Source: Candidatus Flexifilum affinis (GTDB lineage Bacteria > Chloroflexota > Anaerolineae > Aggregatilineales > Phototrophicaceae). From it: a stretch of DNA of 14,398 nt. The notes below the pieces were generated by a model. That model had not been told where the DNA came from. It saw only the letters and a list, made by a program, of their open reading frames with translations, and searched no databases. The stretch is from contig JADJPJ010000094.1 in NCBI GenBank assembly GCA_016713325.1, positions 1-14,398 on the forward strand. The letters are read 5' to 3'. The first letter of the stretch is position 1, and every line of letters begins with the position of its first letter. This document shows, piece by piece, positions 1-8,700 of the stretch. Both the position numbers and the translations under genes were made by a program.

Positions 1-618
1 TCCAGCGAACGAATGATGGTCGGGTGTCCTGGGTACGGTCGATTCCCCTGAAAGTGCGCTGACCGACAGCACCGCCGGCTGATCAACCTTGCTCTCCCCC
101 TGTCGATCTGAACGGGGAAGAAGATCCTGGAGATCTTTCAGGCCGGCGACATCTTCGGCTGCCTGTTTCTGGGAGAGTACCGACAGCGGATCGGCAATGC
201 CCGGGCGATGGGTCCGATGTCGTGCTGTGGCCGCCTCACCGAAGTGGATTTCATCCAGTTGATACAGAAGTTCCACTCATCGCGCTGAACTTCATCCGTC
301 AGCGGGCCGACGAATATCGCCTTGAAACCGTGGCGCGGATGCTACGCTGATGGTATGGACCGCTCGGCGCACCGTCTGCTGGGCACCCTGCTGACGCTCG
401 CACGGCGATACTGCTGCGACGAGGGGCCTGGTTTGCGCTGCCGGGTCCCTGACTCGGAAGACATCGCCAAGTGACCGGCCTAAATCGCAGCACGGTCAGT
501 CTGCTGATCAACGAACTGCGGCGGGAAGCGTGCTCGGCGGCGTCGGACGTCAGGTGCTGGTCAGCAAAACGGCCGTCGGGGTCATCATGAAGACCAAGGG
601 GTCGAGATTCTGGAGTAA
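1..618 (+). pseudogene. Crp/Fnr-family transcriptional regulator, heavily frameshifted
   Basis: No single frame is open, but reading across frames recovers a cyclic-nucleotide-binding-domain-like region followed by a Crp-type helix-turn-helix. Around 115-180 the + strand reads KKILEIFQAGDIFG, typical of the end of the effector-binding beta-roll. Around 236-345 it reads LTEVDFIQLIQKF and ALNFIRQRADEYRLETV, the dimerisation helix. Around 455-530 it reads SEDIAK-TGLNRSTVSLLINELRRE, the recognition-helix region. The last codons read VEILE before TAA at 616-618. The N-terminus is weak or lies before the window. At least six frame changes occur within 0.6 kb, so it is either a decayed gene or very poor sequence. 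Such regulators bind DNA as dimers and often sense oxygen, nitric oxide or cAMP; no ligand can be inferred here. Family call is fairly secure, exact ends are not. Confidence 0.6.
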
Positions 619-965
619 GCCCTGAACCAACTCACGCTCTTTCTCAGCAGTCCACCTCGGATGGATCGCTCAGCGAACTGCTGGAATCCTGGAGCAACAA
701 AAGCGCGACGGTGACGCTACATTGCCGGTCGATCCACGACGATCCGGCGGCAGCCCGGTGCGTCTGGGATCGCGAACTGCCGGCCTGGTGCTCAGGACGG
801 ATCATTGCTCGGGAACGCCGGAGACCTGGCTGGTTCACCTCCTCGAGCATGTTTTTGCGCCGCCCGGAACCGCCGCAACGACTCCGGCGATGAGTATGCG
901 AACCAGGTTCATCGACGGGTTGATAGCGTGGGGGCGGACCAGCGTAACCTTCGGAATTTGTTTTA

Positions 966-1056
966 CCCCACCCAACCCCCTCCCCGCTGGCGAGGGAAGG
1001 GGTAGGCTGAAACCCCTTGACGGTCGTCGGCGGGGCCGCGGTGAGGGGGGTTGGGT
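966..1056. repeat. G/C-rich inverted repeat
   Basis: The left part holds ACCCAACCCCCT (970-981), and the right part holds AGGGGGGTTGGGT (1044-1056), which is nearly its reverse complement. The left arm itself folds as CCCTCCCC-GCTGGC-GAGGGAAGGGG. This architecture of C-run and G-run arms is common in intergenic dispersed repeats of GC-rich bacteria. It has no coding content. Confidence 0.55.
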
Positions 1057-1162
1057 CCTCCCCCAGTACGGTGGAAGGTTAAGAAAAAGGAGGACATGGT
1101 AGGTGATGACCTCAGGTCGGCATGGTGGCGGGACCTGCGCAAGGATTTCTGATCTCAGCGTT

Positions 1163-1227
1163 CTCTCCCATTCCCTCCCGAATGGGACAACGCCTCATTG
1201 TTTCAGTGGTCCCCACCGCTGGGAGAG
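1163..1227. repeat. Second C-run/G-run inverted repeat
   Basis: CTCTCCCA at 1163-1170 pairs with TGGGAGAG at 1220-1227. Inside it, CCCATTC (1167-1173) pairs with GAATGGG (1180-1186). It resembles the repeats at 966-1056 and 9721-9768 in base composition and design, suggesting a family of intergenic palindromes. Confidence 0.45.
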
Positions 1228-1384
1228 GGGTTGAAATCGCTAATGGGCGGGTGACTGCACGTCACAAAACTCCATCATTCTCATCTTGTCGGCTTACGTC
1301 GTCGTGGGGACTGTTGTTTCCAACAACAGGATGATTCCTCGCGTATGCTTTGCCGTGTTGGTTGTTCCGCCTGGAGGTGTCAGC

Positions 1385-1663
1385 ATGGCGAAAGCAGTAT
1401 GGAACGGCATCGTGATCGCTGAAGCAGCGACACCGCCGTGATTGTCGAAGGATCATTACTTTCCGCTGGATGCCGTCGATCCGGCGGTCCTCGCAACGGT
1501 GTCATCATACCTTCTGCCCCTGGAAGACAAAGCCAGCTACTACGATGTCGAAGTCACCGGAAAACTGAACCAGGGCGCCGCGTGGTTCTGCCGGAGCCAA
1601 GCGAGGCGGCGAAACAGATCACGGGACGCGTCGCGTTTGGAAGGCGTACAGGTCATCGACTGA
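1385..1663 (+). CDS. DUF427 domain protein, frameshifted
   Basis: The reading starts MAKAVWNGIVIAEA at an ATG preceded by GGAGGTGTCAGC, a well-placed ribosome binding site. Shifting frames at about 1420, 1452, 1580 and 1640 restores the DUF427 pattern: DTAVIVEGS, HYFPLDAVDP, then a LEDKASYYDVEVTGK block, then PEPSEAAKQITGRVAF, and ending GVQVID before TGA at 1661-1663. The composite is about 92 residues, the usual size for this small beta-rich family. The conserved segment before KASYYDV is normally CPWKG; here LPLED suggests another local error or divergence. DUF427 proteins have no established biochemical role. The gene is followed immediately by a YjeF-like fragment on the same strand. Family assignment is strong; an intact product needs corrected sequence. 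Confidence 0.75.
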
Positions 1664-1860
1664 TGTTCCAGCCACGTTGACGGGCAAAGCTCCCGCAATC
1701 ACGGCCGACCAGATGCGCGAAGTCGATCGGCTGATGATCGAGGTTTATCACATCGATCTGATCAGATGATGGAAACCGCCGGGCCGCAGTTGACTTTTCT
1801 TCCTGGCCCGCAATGCTCAGGCATTTCCAAGGTTTCTGACCGGGGAGATGTTCTCCAGTT
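1664..1860 (+). pseudogene. YjeF N-terminal (NAD(P)HX epimerase) fragment
   Basis: Directly after the DUF427 stop the + strand reads PAITADQMREVDRLMIEVY and HIDLI (about 1694-1761), then after a one-base shift QMMETAGPQL (about 1763-1792). This is the characteristic first helix of the YjeF N-terminal domain, which epimerises damaged NAD(P)H hydrates. The following glycine-rich, Rossmann-like core of the domain (about 180 more residues) is absent: after roughly 60 residues the reading diverges and the TVP38 gene begins at 1886. No clear ATG is seen in frame. It is best read as a truncated gene remnant, possibly from a deletion that joined this locus to the downstream operon, or from a misassembly at this point. 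Confidence 0.55.
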
Positions 1861-1885
1861 GACCATGCGCTCTAGAAGGGATGTG

Positions 1886-2632
1886 ATGAACATCGAAACG
1901 GGACAAAACGCCTTTCAGCGCCTCTGGGCCTGGGTCAAAAGTCATCGCACCTCCGGTGATCGCCGTGGCCTTCTGGCTGGCGTTGATCGTCGCGGTTCAG
2001 CAGTACATGGCCGCCAACAATCTCAGCTTTGCCCAGTTCACTGCGCAGCTCCAGACCATTCTGAGCGGATCGTGGTACGGGCCGCTGCTCTATCTGATCA
2101 TCTATCTGCTCCGCCCGGTCATTCTCTTCCCGGCGTCGCTGCTGACGATCCTGGGCGAAGCGTCTTCGGCCTCTGCCCCGGCTTCTCTACGTCCTGATCG
2201 CCGGGACGCTTTCCGCGCCTTCATTCCCTACGAATCGGCCGTTGGTTTTCGAGCGGGGCAGCGCAGTACAGACCAGCGAAAGTCGACGATCCAGCGCTTC
2301 GTCCGCATGCTTCGGCAGAATCCATTTCAGGCCGTTCTGATCATGCGGCTCATCTACCTGCCGTACGATGCGGTCAGTCTGGTCGCCGGCAGTCTGCGCA
2401 TCCCATTTCTCCTGTTTGTGCTGGCGACCGCGCTGGGCAATCTGGCCGGGACGCTCTCTTTTGTCGGGCTCGGCGCTTCGATTGAAGGATCTGGCCGCCG
2501 GACAGGCGAGCATCAACCCGTCGGTGCTGCTCTTCTCCGCCGTCATTCTGGTGGTCAGCCTTTGCCATCTCTCGCCTGCTCAGCCGGCGACAACAGCGCG
2601 GACCCCATCTCGCGCAGCAGGAAAGCGAATGA
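1886..2632 (+). CDS. TVP38/TMEM64 (VTT domain) family membrane protein, frameshifted
   Basis: Composite protein of about 248 residues, normal for the family. ATG at 1886 follows AGAAGGG. After a short cytoplasmic start (MNIETGQNAFQRLWAW) come hydrophobic segments VIAVAFWLALIVAV, YGPLLYLIIYLLRPVILFP and SLLTILG, then after frame changes the segment FGLCPGFLYVLIAGTLSA. The conserved core reads MRLIYLPYDAVSLVAG and RIPFLLFVLATALGN, the R-x-x-x-x-P and small-residue pattern of VTT/SNARE-associated Golgi-type proteins. A last membrane helix (PSVLLFSAVILVVSL) and a basic tail follow, ending in TGA at 2630-2632, which overlaps the next ATG. Frame changes lie near 1960, 2155, 2190, 2480 and 2545. The family is linked to lipid scrambling and membrane homeostasis (DedA superfamily); the role here is inferred from the operon. 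E. coli YdjX and YdjZ are relatives. Confidence 0.8.
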
Positions 2633-4011
2633 ACCAATACGATGTCATTGTCATAGGCGCGGGTTCAGCCGGCCTGACCGCTTCGGTGTTCGGCGGCGAA
2701 CTGGGCAAAAAAGTGGCGCTCGTCGAGCGCGAGCGGATCGGCGGCGACTGCACCTGGTCGGGCTGCATGCCGAGCAAGGCACTGCTCAAGATCGCCAAAG
2801 TCGCGCACACTCTGCGCACCGCCGACGAATTCGGCATGCAGTCCAGCGCGCCCGTGGTCGACATGGTCGCCGTCCGCGACCATATCCGGAAGGTCATTCA
2901 GGAGGTCTATCAGCACGACGCCTGGAGCCGTCGCGCGGCGTGGGGTCGAGACCGTCATCGGCGAAGCCGCTTTCTGGACGCCCACACCATTCAGGTCGGT
3001 GACCGGCAAATGAGCGCCAAGAAGTTCGTCATCGCCACGGGGGGACGCGCCGCCGTACCGCCCATCCCCGGCCTGCGTGATGTACCCTTCAAAACCAATG
3101 CCGACTTTTTCGACAACGATCGCCTGCCTCGCCACCTGCTGATCATGGGCGCAGGCCCGATTGGCATGGAGATGGCGCAGGCCTACATTCGCCTGGGCGC
3201 GCAGGTGACGGTGGTCGGCGATCAGGTCATGCCGCGCGACGAGCCTGAAGCGGTCGAGATCGTACGGCGGGTGCTGAGGCGTGAAGGCGTGACCATCATT
3301 CAGTCGCTGGTCACGGAAGTGCGCAAGGCCGATGACGACATTGTGCTGATCCTCAAGAACGGCCAGGAAGTACGCGGCGACATGCTGCTCGTCGCCGTCG
3401 GCCGGGCGCCAAACATCGAGGCGCCGGATCTGGACAAAGCCGGGGTGCACTCCACGAAGCAGGGAACCCCGGTCGACAATCACCTGCTGACCAACGTCCC
3501 GCATATCTATGCGGTGGGCGACGTGACCACCGGGCCGAAGTTCACCCACTATGCCGGTTTTCAGGGTGCTGTCGCGGACGCAATATGCTCCTGCCGGTCG
3601 GCAAGGGGTCCGGCCACGAGGACATCCTGCCCTGGGTGACGTTCACCGGAGGCCGAAGTCGCGCATGTCGGCATGACCGAGGCGCAGGCGCGCGAGAAGC
3701 ACGGCGACGCGGTGAAGGTCTACACCTTCCCGATGGACGAGGGCGACCGGGCGGTGGCCGAACGGGATACGGAGGGCTTCGTCAAGCTGGTGTACAAGGG
3801 CAGCGGCGACCTGCTTGGCGCGACGGTCGTCGCCGAACGCGCCGGCGGATGATCATCGAGTATTCGCTGGTCATTTCCGGAAAGCTCAGCGCCCGCACGG
3901 CGATCGGCGTCATGCACGCCTACCCCACCTATTCCGGACATCGCCAAGAAGGCGCTCTCGAACCTCGTCGTCAAAGAACTGCTGAATGGGACAGCCGGCA
4001 AAGCGCTGTAA
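2629..4011 (+). CDS. FAD-dependent NAD(P)-disulfide oxidoreductase, mercuric reductase/E3-like, frameshifted
   Basis: Composite of about 460 residues, the full family length. ATG at 2629 overlaps the TVP38 stop and follows AGGAAAG. The N-terminal FAD-binding motif VIVIGAGSAG is at residues 7-16, and the redox-active disulfide Cys41-TWSG-Cys46 lies in GGDCTWSGCMPSK. The NAD(P)-binding motif MGAGPIGMEMAQ is at about residue 175, and the second FAD motif YAVGDVTTG is at about residue 295. The C-terminal dimerisation domain ends with VMHAYPTYSD, where dihydrolipoyl dehydrogenases have HPTxSE; the catalytic His is Tyr, as in mercuric reductases. Frame changes fall near 2922, 2968, 3572, 3649, 3853 and 3941. 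There is no N-terminal HMA domain. TVP38 proteins are known fused to this kind of oxidoreductase, so the two products probably cooperate at the membrane. The physiological electron acceptor is unknown. Confidence 0.85.
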
Positions 4012-4031
4012 GCGGTGGTGAAACTGCTGCC

Positions 4032-4648
4032 ATGATGGACGGAGCTCTGCGCCAGGTCAAAGAGAAAATCCTGCTACCCTTCGCGCAGCAGATCGGCTGC
4101 CGCGTGAGTCCCACCACGCTCACCCTCATGGCCGGCGCGGCGGGCGGCCCTGGCCGCCGTCGCCGGTTGGCAGGGGAGCAGCCTGCTCGGGCTTGGCCTG
4201 AGGTGGGTCAACCGCTACGCTGGACGGGCTCGACGGCACCGTCGCAAGGATCAGCGGTCGGCAGTCCGATCTTGGCGCCTATCTCGACATCGTCCTCGAC
4301 TTTTTTCGTCTACACGGCCATTTCCCTTCGGGCTGGTCATGCGCCAGCCCAGCATCGAAGGCCTGGTGATCCCTCGCCTTCGTGTTCGGCGCGTTCTACA
4401 TCAACGCGGGCGCCTATCTGTATCTCGCGGCCCTCCTGGAGCGGCGCGCGCAGGGCGCCAAACAGCGTGGCGAACTGACTTCGATCACCATGCCCGGCGG
4501 CGTGATCGAGGGCACGGAAGCCGTCATCTTCTTCAGTTTGTTTTTTCTGCTGCCAGAATGGTTCCTGCCGCTGTTGTTCCTGCTGGGCGCGCTGGTCGTC
4601 GTCAGCACGGTGCAGCGGATCGTCTGGGCAGCCCGGTATTTGCGATAG
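4032..4648 (+). CDS. CDP-alcohol phosphatidyltransferase family protein (YnjF-like), frameshifted
   Basis: Composite of about 205 residues. The reading starts MMDGALRQVKEKILLPFAQQ, with PTTLTLMAGAAG as the first membrane region. The diagnostic signature D-x2-D-G-x2-A-R-x8-G-x3-D-x3-D is complete in one frame at 4223-4300 (DGLDGTVAR, then GAYLDIVLD), so all four metal-binding aspartates are present. Further helices are FGAFYINAGAYLYLAALL, AVIFFSLFFLLPEWF and LFLLGALVVVSTV, with a stop at 4646-4648. Enzymes of this family transfer a phosphoalcohol from a CDP-alcohol, usually in phospholipid synthesis at the membrane. E. coli YnjF, encoded beside ynjBCD, is the nearest contextual match. Frame changes occur near 4146, 4205, 4330 and 4370. 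The gene begins 20 bases after the oxidoreductase stop and ends 7 bases before the binding-protein gene. The acceptor alcohol cannot be read from sequence. Confidence 0.82.
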
Positions 4649-4655
4649 AGGAGTA

Positions 4656-5913
4656 ATGATGCGGTTGAAATTCTTGTTGATCATCGTCGTCCTGGCGTGC
4701 TTTACAGGCGGGGTACTGGCCCAGAAAGCCCGGACGCGCCGCCCGGCTTTGCCAACTGGGACGAAGTCGTCGCGCAGGCCAATGGCCAGACGGTCAACTG
4801 GTACATGTATGGCGGCTCCGGATGCCATCAATGGATTCGTCGACTCGTTCTACGCCCCGATTCTTGCCGAGGAGTACGGGATTACCCTGAATCGCGTGCC
4901 GGTCGCCGACACCGTTGACGCGGTCAATCAGGTGCTCAGTGAAGCCGAGGCCGGCGTGGCCGAAGATGCAGGCGCCGTCAGACCTGATCTGGATCAATGG
5001 CGAGAACTTCTTCCCCCCTGCGGCAGGCGGACCTGCTCTATGGCCCGTGGCGCAGACCCTCCCAACAGCGCATTGGTCAACTGGGACAACCCGGCTATCA
5101 ACCTCGACTTTGGTCGTCCGGTCGACAACTGCGAGAGCCCCTGGTCCAGCGCGCAATTCCATCATCTACGACTCCGCGCGCCTGTCCGAGGACGATCTGC
5201 CGCGCAGTTTCGCCGAACTGACCGCCTGGATAGCGGCGAATCCGGGCCGCTTCACCTATATCGCGCCCGGTCCGGGCGGCTACATGGGCACGCGCTTCGT
5301 CAAGCAGATCTTCTTTGAACTCAGCGGCGGTCACGATCAGTGGCTCGGCGACTTCAACCCGGCGCTTTACGACGAGTGGGCGCCCCAGGTGGGGATCTGC
5401 TGAATTCCTGGACGCCAGATCTGTGGCGGCAGGGCGGAGACCTACCCGGCCAACGAGAACGAATTGCGCGATCTGTTTCGCCAACGGGGAGGTCGATTTC
5501 GCCTTCACGCAGGAGATTTCCGGCGCGAGCGTCACATCAACGACGGGCGTCTGCCAGAGACGGCGCGAGCCTACGCTTTCTCCGCCAACACGATCGGCGA
5601 CTTCAACTACGTCGCCATCCCCGGCAACGCGGCGCACAAAGCCGCCGCGCTCGTGCTGGCTGACCTGATTCTGCGGCCGTACCTGCAAGCCGCGCAGGTC
5701 GTGCCAGAGAACGGTTTCGGTCTCGGCTTCGGCATCGATGTCAGCCGCGTCACCGACGAAGCCGATCGTCTGGCGCTGGAAGAAGCGGCGGCCAGCCTCG
5801 GTGTCGGCGCGGCCGACCCGCAGGAACTGTCGGCGGCGCTCGTCTCGGACCTGGCCGCCGAATATCAGACGCGCGTCGAGGCGGACTGGGAAGCGAATGT
5901 CCTCCGGCGATAG
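4656..5913 (+). CDS. ynjB: ABC transporter substrate-binding protein, YnjB-like, frameshifted
   Basis: Composite of about 420 residues. MRLKFLLIIVVLACF and TGGVLAQ form a typical Sec signal peptide, so the product is exported. Two tandem ATGs (4656, 4659) follow GAGGAG at 4648-4653; the spacing favours 4659. The mature part reads FANWDEVVAQANGQTVNWYM, with FVDSFYAPILAEEYGITLNR after it. Next come DLIWINGENFFP and LLYGPWAQTLPN, a block I recognise from YnjB (COG4134). The middle reads ARLSEDDLPRSFAELTAWIA and GRFTYIAPGPGGYMGTRFVK. The C-terminal half is open from about 5464 to 5913 and includes NTIGDFNYVAIPGNAAHKAA. Frame changes are numerous between 4720 and 5460. The protein should capture the ligand for the downstream permeases, whose first gene overlaps it by 17 bases. 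The ligand of YnjB proteins is not established to my knowledge. Confidence 0.82.
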
Positions 5914-6728
5914 GGTTTCGCCCGGGCGGCTGGCACTGCTGCTCGGACCATCGCTTTGCGGTCATCGTCCTGCTCGGCGGCGGCTTCGCCTACAGCCTGC
6001 TGCAGAGCCTGGGCTGGCAGCCGCTGATCGGCAAGACGACCTGAGCCTCGATGCCTACGCCAATCTGCTCTACGGACCGCAGCATCAAGAGTGTTCTGGT
6101 CGGGCTGGTCTTCTCGCTAATGGGTTAGCGTCGCCAGTACGGTAATGTCCGCCGCACTCGCGGTGTTGATCGCGCTCCTGATTCACCGGGCGGCAAATCG
6201 CAGCCGGGCGTGGTCGTTCTGTTTCAGTTCAACCTGCCCGTCCCGCATCTGGTGGCGGCGGTCGGCATCCTGTTCCTGCTGTCTCAGAGCGGCCTCGTCT
6301 CGCGCAGGGCAACGGCGCTGGGCCTCACCTCGACGCCGGCGGACTTCCCGGTTCTGGTGCGCGATTCGAGCGGCTGGGGCATCATCATCACCTATGTCTG
6401 GAAAGAAATGCCCTTCATCAGGGTGATCGTGTTGGGCGTGCTGAAGTCGCTGGACGAGTCCTTCGTGCAGGCAGCGCGCAACCTCGGCGCCAATGCCTGG
6501 CAGCGGTTTCGCCATATCGTGCTGCCGCTGATCGCGCCATCGCTGTTCTCGTCTTCGCTGATTGTGTTCGCCTTCACCTTTGGGGCATACGAGATTCCTG
6601 CACTGGTGTTCCTGTTCAATGACGCCGACCTGAACTCGCGCGCCGAGGCGATGGCGCTGAGTGTTCTGATCACGCTGGTGACTTCGCTGGTTATCGGAGG
6701 GTACCTATGGCTGCGCGACATCGCCTAG
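5897..6728 (+). CDS. ABC transporter permease, first subunit (YnjC N-half-like), frameshifted
   Basis: Composite of about 277 residues. ATG at 5897 lies inside the end of the binding-protein gene, after GGGAAG. The N-terminal part is recovered across frames as SPGRLALLLGP, FAVIVLLGGGFAYSLLQSLG and LSLDAYANLLYG, followed by SVASTVMSAALAVLIALLIH. From 6210 one frame is open: VVLFQFNLPVPHLVAAVGIL, IIITYVWKEMPFIRVIVLGV, then the EAA-type loop AARNLGANAWQRFRHIVLP (about 6470-6526), which contacts the ATPase, and two further helices. Frame changes are near 5950, 6040, 6085, 6120 and 6190. In E. coli, YnjC is one long protein with two permease halves; here the halves are separate genes overlapping by 22 bases. 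It should form the membrane channel with the next product. Confidence 0.82.
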
Positions 6729-7521
6729 CGTATCGGCTGAGCACCCCGATACTGCTGCTGGTCTCGGCGCTGCTGGCGGCGCCTTTCATTGCCTTCCTGC
6801 TCAACGCCTTCGCGCGCAGTTGGTTTTACCCGCAGTTGATCCCCCAGCAGTGGTCGCTCGATGCCTGGATGCGCGTCTTCAGCTCGCAATCCGACTTCTT
6901 GCAGGCGCTCGGCAACAGTCTGCTGATTGCCGGCCTGGTGACGCCCCTTGTCGCTGGCGATCGGCCCCCGCAGGGCGGGCGCTGGGGTTATGCGCGTTTC
7001 GCGGCAAACGCCTGGTCGAGTTTGTGCTGCTGCTGCCGGCGATTGTGCCGCCGCTGGCCGTCAGCATGGGCTTATCGGTCAACTTTCTGCGCTGGGGGTT
7101 GGCGGGGAGCTGGATCGGGGTGAGCATCGCGCATCTGGTCCCGGTCCTGCCCCACACCATCCTCATCATGGCGGGCTTCTACAACGGCTACAGCGTCGAG
7201 CACGAGCAGCAGGCGCGGGCGCTCGGCGCGAGACCGCTGGCCGTCTTCCTGCACGTCACCCTGGCGCTGACCCTGCCCGGCATGATCGTCGCGGGCCTGT
7301 TTGCCTTCCTCATCTCCTGGAGCCAATACCTGCTCACCCTGCTGATCGGGTCCGGGCGGGTGATCACCCTGCCAATTCTGCTTTTTTCGAGCGCCTCCGG
7401 GGGCAACAACGCGATCATCGCGGTACAGGCCATCCTGTTCACCGCGCCCACGCTGCTGCTCTTGCTGGTGACCAGCCGCGTCCTTTCCAATCACGGTGTT
7501 TCCGGGCTGGGACGGCTATGA
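6707..7521 (+). CDS. ABC transporter permease, second subunit (YnjC C-half-like), frameshifted
   Basis: Composite of about 271 residues. ATG at 6707 is preceded by GGAGGG at 6696-6701 with five bases between. The first helix reads LSTPILLLVSALLAAPFIAF, followed by SWFYPQLIPQQWSLDAWMRV and SLLIAGLVTPL. The frame changes between about 6945 and 7010, after which LVEFVLLLPAIVPPLAVSMG, WIGVSIAHLVPVLPHTILIM and the EAA-type loop QARALGARPLAVFLHVTLA follow in one frame to TGA at 7519-7521. Helices GMIVAGLFAFLISWSQYLLT and AILFTAPTLLLLLVTS complete the subunit. The stop overlaps the ATPase start as ATGA. It pairs with the first permease; its separate existence contrasts with the fused E. coli YnjC. 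Confidence 0.85.
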
Positions 7522-8630
7522 CACGGGTTGAACTGGACAAGATCAGCAAGCACTATCAGGACGGCGGCGCGGCGGCGGTCGATCAGATTTCGCTGGACAT
7601 CGACTCCGGGTCGATCGTCGCGCTGCTCGGCATGTCCGGGTCGGGCAAGACGACGCTGCTCAAAATCATCGCCGGTATCATCGATCCGTCCGGTGGAGAT
7701 GTGCGCTTCGACGGGCAGAGTGTCCGGCATCTGCCGACCGAGCGCCGGGGCGCGATCATGGTGTTCCAGAATCATCTTCTGTTCCCGCACATGACCGTCG
7801 AGCAGAACATCGCCTTTGGCCTCAGGATGCAGGGCCTGGAGCGCAAGCTCATTCAGGAGCGCGTCGCCGAGATGCTCCGGCTGATCCAACTGCCGGACCT
7901 GGGCAAACGGCGTCCGGCGCAGCTCTCCGGCGGGCAGCAGCAGCGGGTGGCGCTGGCACGGGCGCTGGTCGTCGGTCCGCGCGTGCTGCTGCTCGACGAA
8001 CCCCCTCAACCTGGATGCCGGCCTGCGCGACGAAATGCGCGAGCTGATCCTGCGTGTGCAGCAGCACTTCAAAATCACGACGCTGATTGTCACCCACGAT
8101 CAGCAGGATGCGGTCGTGCTTGCCAACCGAATTGCGCTCATGCGCGAAGGGAAGCTGCAGCAGTTCGCGACGCCGGATGTCCTGTTCCATCGTCCGGAAA
8201 CTGAAGCGGTCGCGCGCTTTTTCGGCGGCATGAACTCTCTCCCTGCGCACGTCCTGAACGGCGCCGCCACGACCTCGGTGGCGCATTCCGAACGGACGCG
8301 GACCATCTTTCAGGAGAGGTCACCCTGACCATTCGTCCAGAGCGGATTCAGTTTGCCGGGCAGGAAACGGAAAACCGGATCTGTGGCGCCGTCGAGCGCC
8401 GGCAGTTTATGGGCACAACCCACCGCGATCAGGTGCGCATTTCAGGCGATGTCCTGCTCACCGTCGATACGTCCAGCCTGCGCGCCGAGACCGGCGAGAC
8501 CGTTTCGCTCTACTTTCCGCCAGAAGATCTCTGGCTGATGCGACGTCAGGCTGTTCCAGGAAAATGGCTGTCCACAAAAGATAGGGGACTGCTGAACGAT
8601 CCGGCGGTGCCTAACACGTTGGGATTGTAA
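7518..8630 (+). CDS. ynjD: ABC transporter ATP-binding protein (YnjD-like, with TOBE-type tail), frameshifted
   Basis: Composite of about 370 residues. The nucleotide-binding domain is intact from 7518 to about 8000: Walker A LGMSGSGKTTLLK (residues 37-49), Q-loop VFQNHLLFPHMTVEQNI, signature QLSGGQQQRVALARAL and Walker B RVLLLDEP. An extra base in a C-run near 8002 breaks the frame at the D-loop; the other frame continues NLDAGLRDEM and the H-loop LIVTHDQQDAVVLANR. A second frame change near 8278 restores LTIRPERIQFAG, QVRISGDVLLTVD and GETVSLYFPPEDLWLM, an OB-fold TOBE-type regulatory domain, ending in TAA at 8628-8630. E. coli YnjD is only about 217 residues and lacks this tail, so the protein is closer in layout to CysA/PotA-type importer ATPases. 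It energises uptake through the two upstream permeases. Confidence 0.87.
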
Positions 8631-8640
8631 GCCCATGCCC

Positions 8641-8700
8641 AAAGGGTCTCAGCAAACAACCCTGGCGGCAAAACAGGCGAAGGGTTGCCCATGCCCTTTT
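8641..8700 (+). terminator. Possible terminator after the ABC operon
   Basis: CAACCCT (8657-8663) pairs with AGGGTTG (8681-8687), enclosed by AAAGGG (8641-8646) and CCCTTT (8694-8699), ending in TTTT at 8697-8700. A direct repeat GCCCATGCCC occurs at 8631-8640 and 8687-8696. The position, 10 bases after the ATPase stop, fits an operon terminator, but the T-run is short and the loop is long. Confidence 0.35.

Larger units (their letters stand above)
619..1384. other. Intergenic or decayed region, no recognisable gene
   Basis: About 770 bases separate the Crp-like remnant from the DUF427 gene. Short open frames exist on both strands between 640 and 1100, but none gave a recognisable motif. The region contains G/C-rich inverted repeats (separate entries), an 8-bp stem CTGTTGTT/AACAACAG at 1311-1329, and the ribosome binding site of the following gene. 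A decayed gene could be hidden at 640-900 given the frameshift density on this side. Confidence 0.4.

Noticed and set aside
644..893. Overlapping open frames on both strands after the Crp-like remnant
   Set aside because: None shows a recognisable motif, a ribosome binding site or sensible composition; they are short chance frames in GC-rich DNA.
1311..1349. Promoter of the DUF427 gene using TTGTTT and TATGCT
   Set aside because: The spacing between these hexamers is about 24 bases, too long for a standard promoter; the stem at 1311-1329 was noted but not assigned a function.
2665..3549. Long - strand open frame of 294 codons
   Set aside because: It lies antisense to the oxidoreductase, whose FAD, NAD and Cys motifs are plainly on the + strand; antisense frames of this length are common in GC-rich genes.
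7491..8093. Long - strand open frame opposite the ATPase
   Set aside because: The + strand carries Walker A, signature and Walker B motifs here, so this is a shadow frame.
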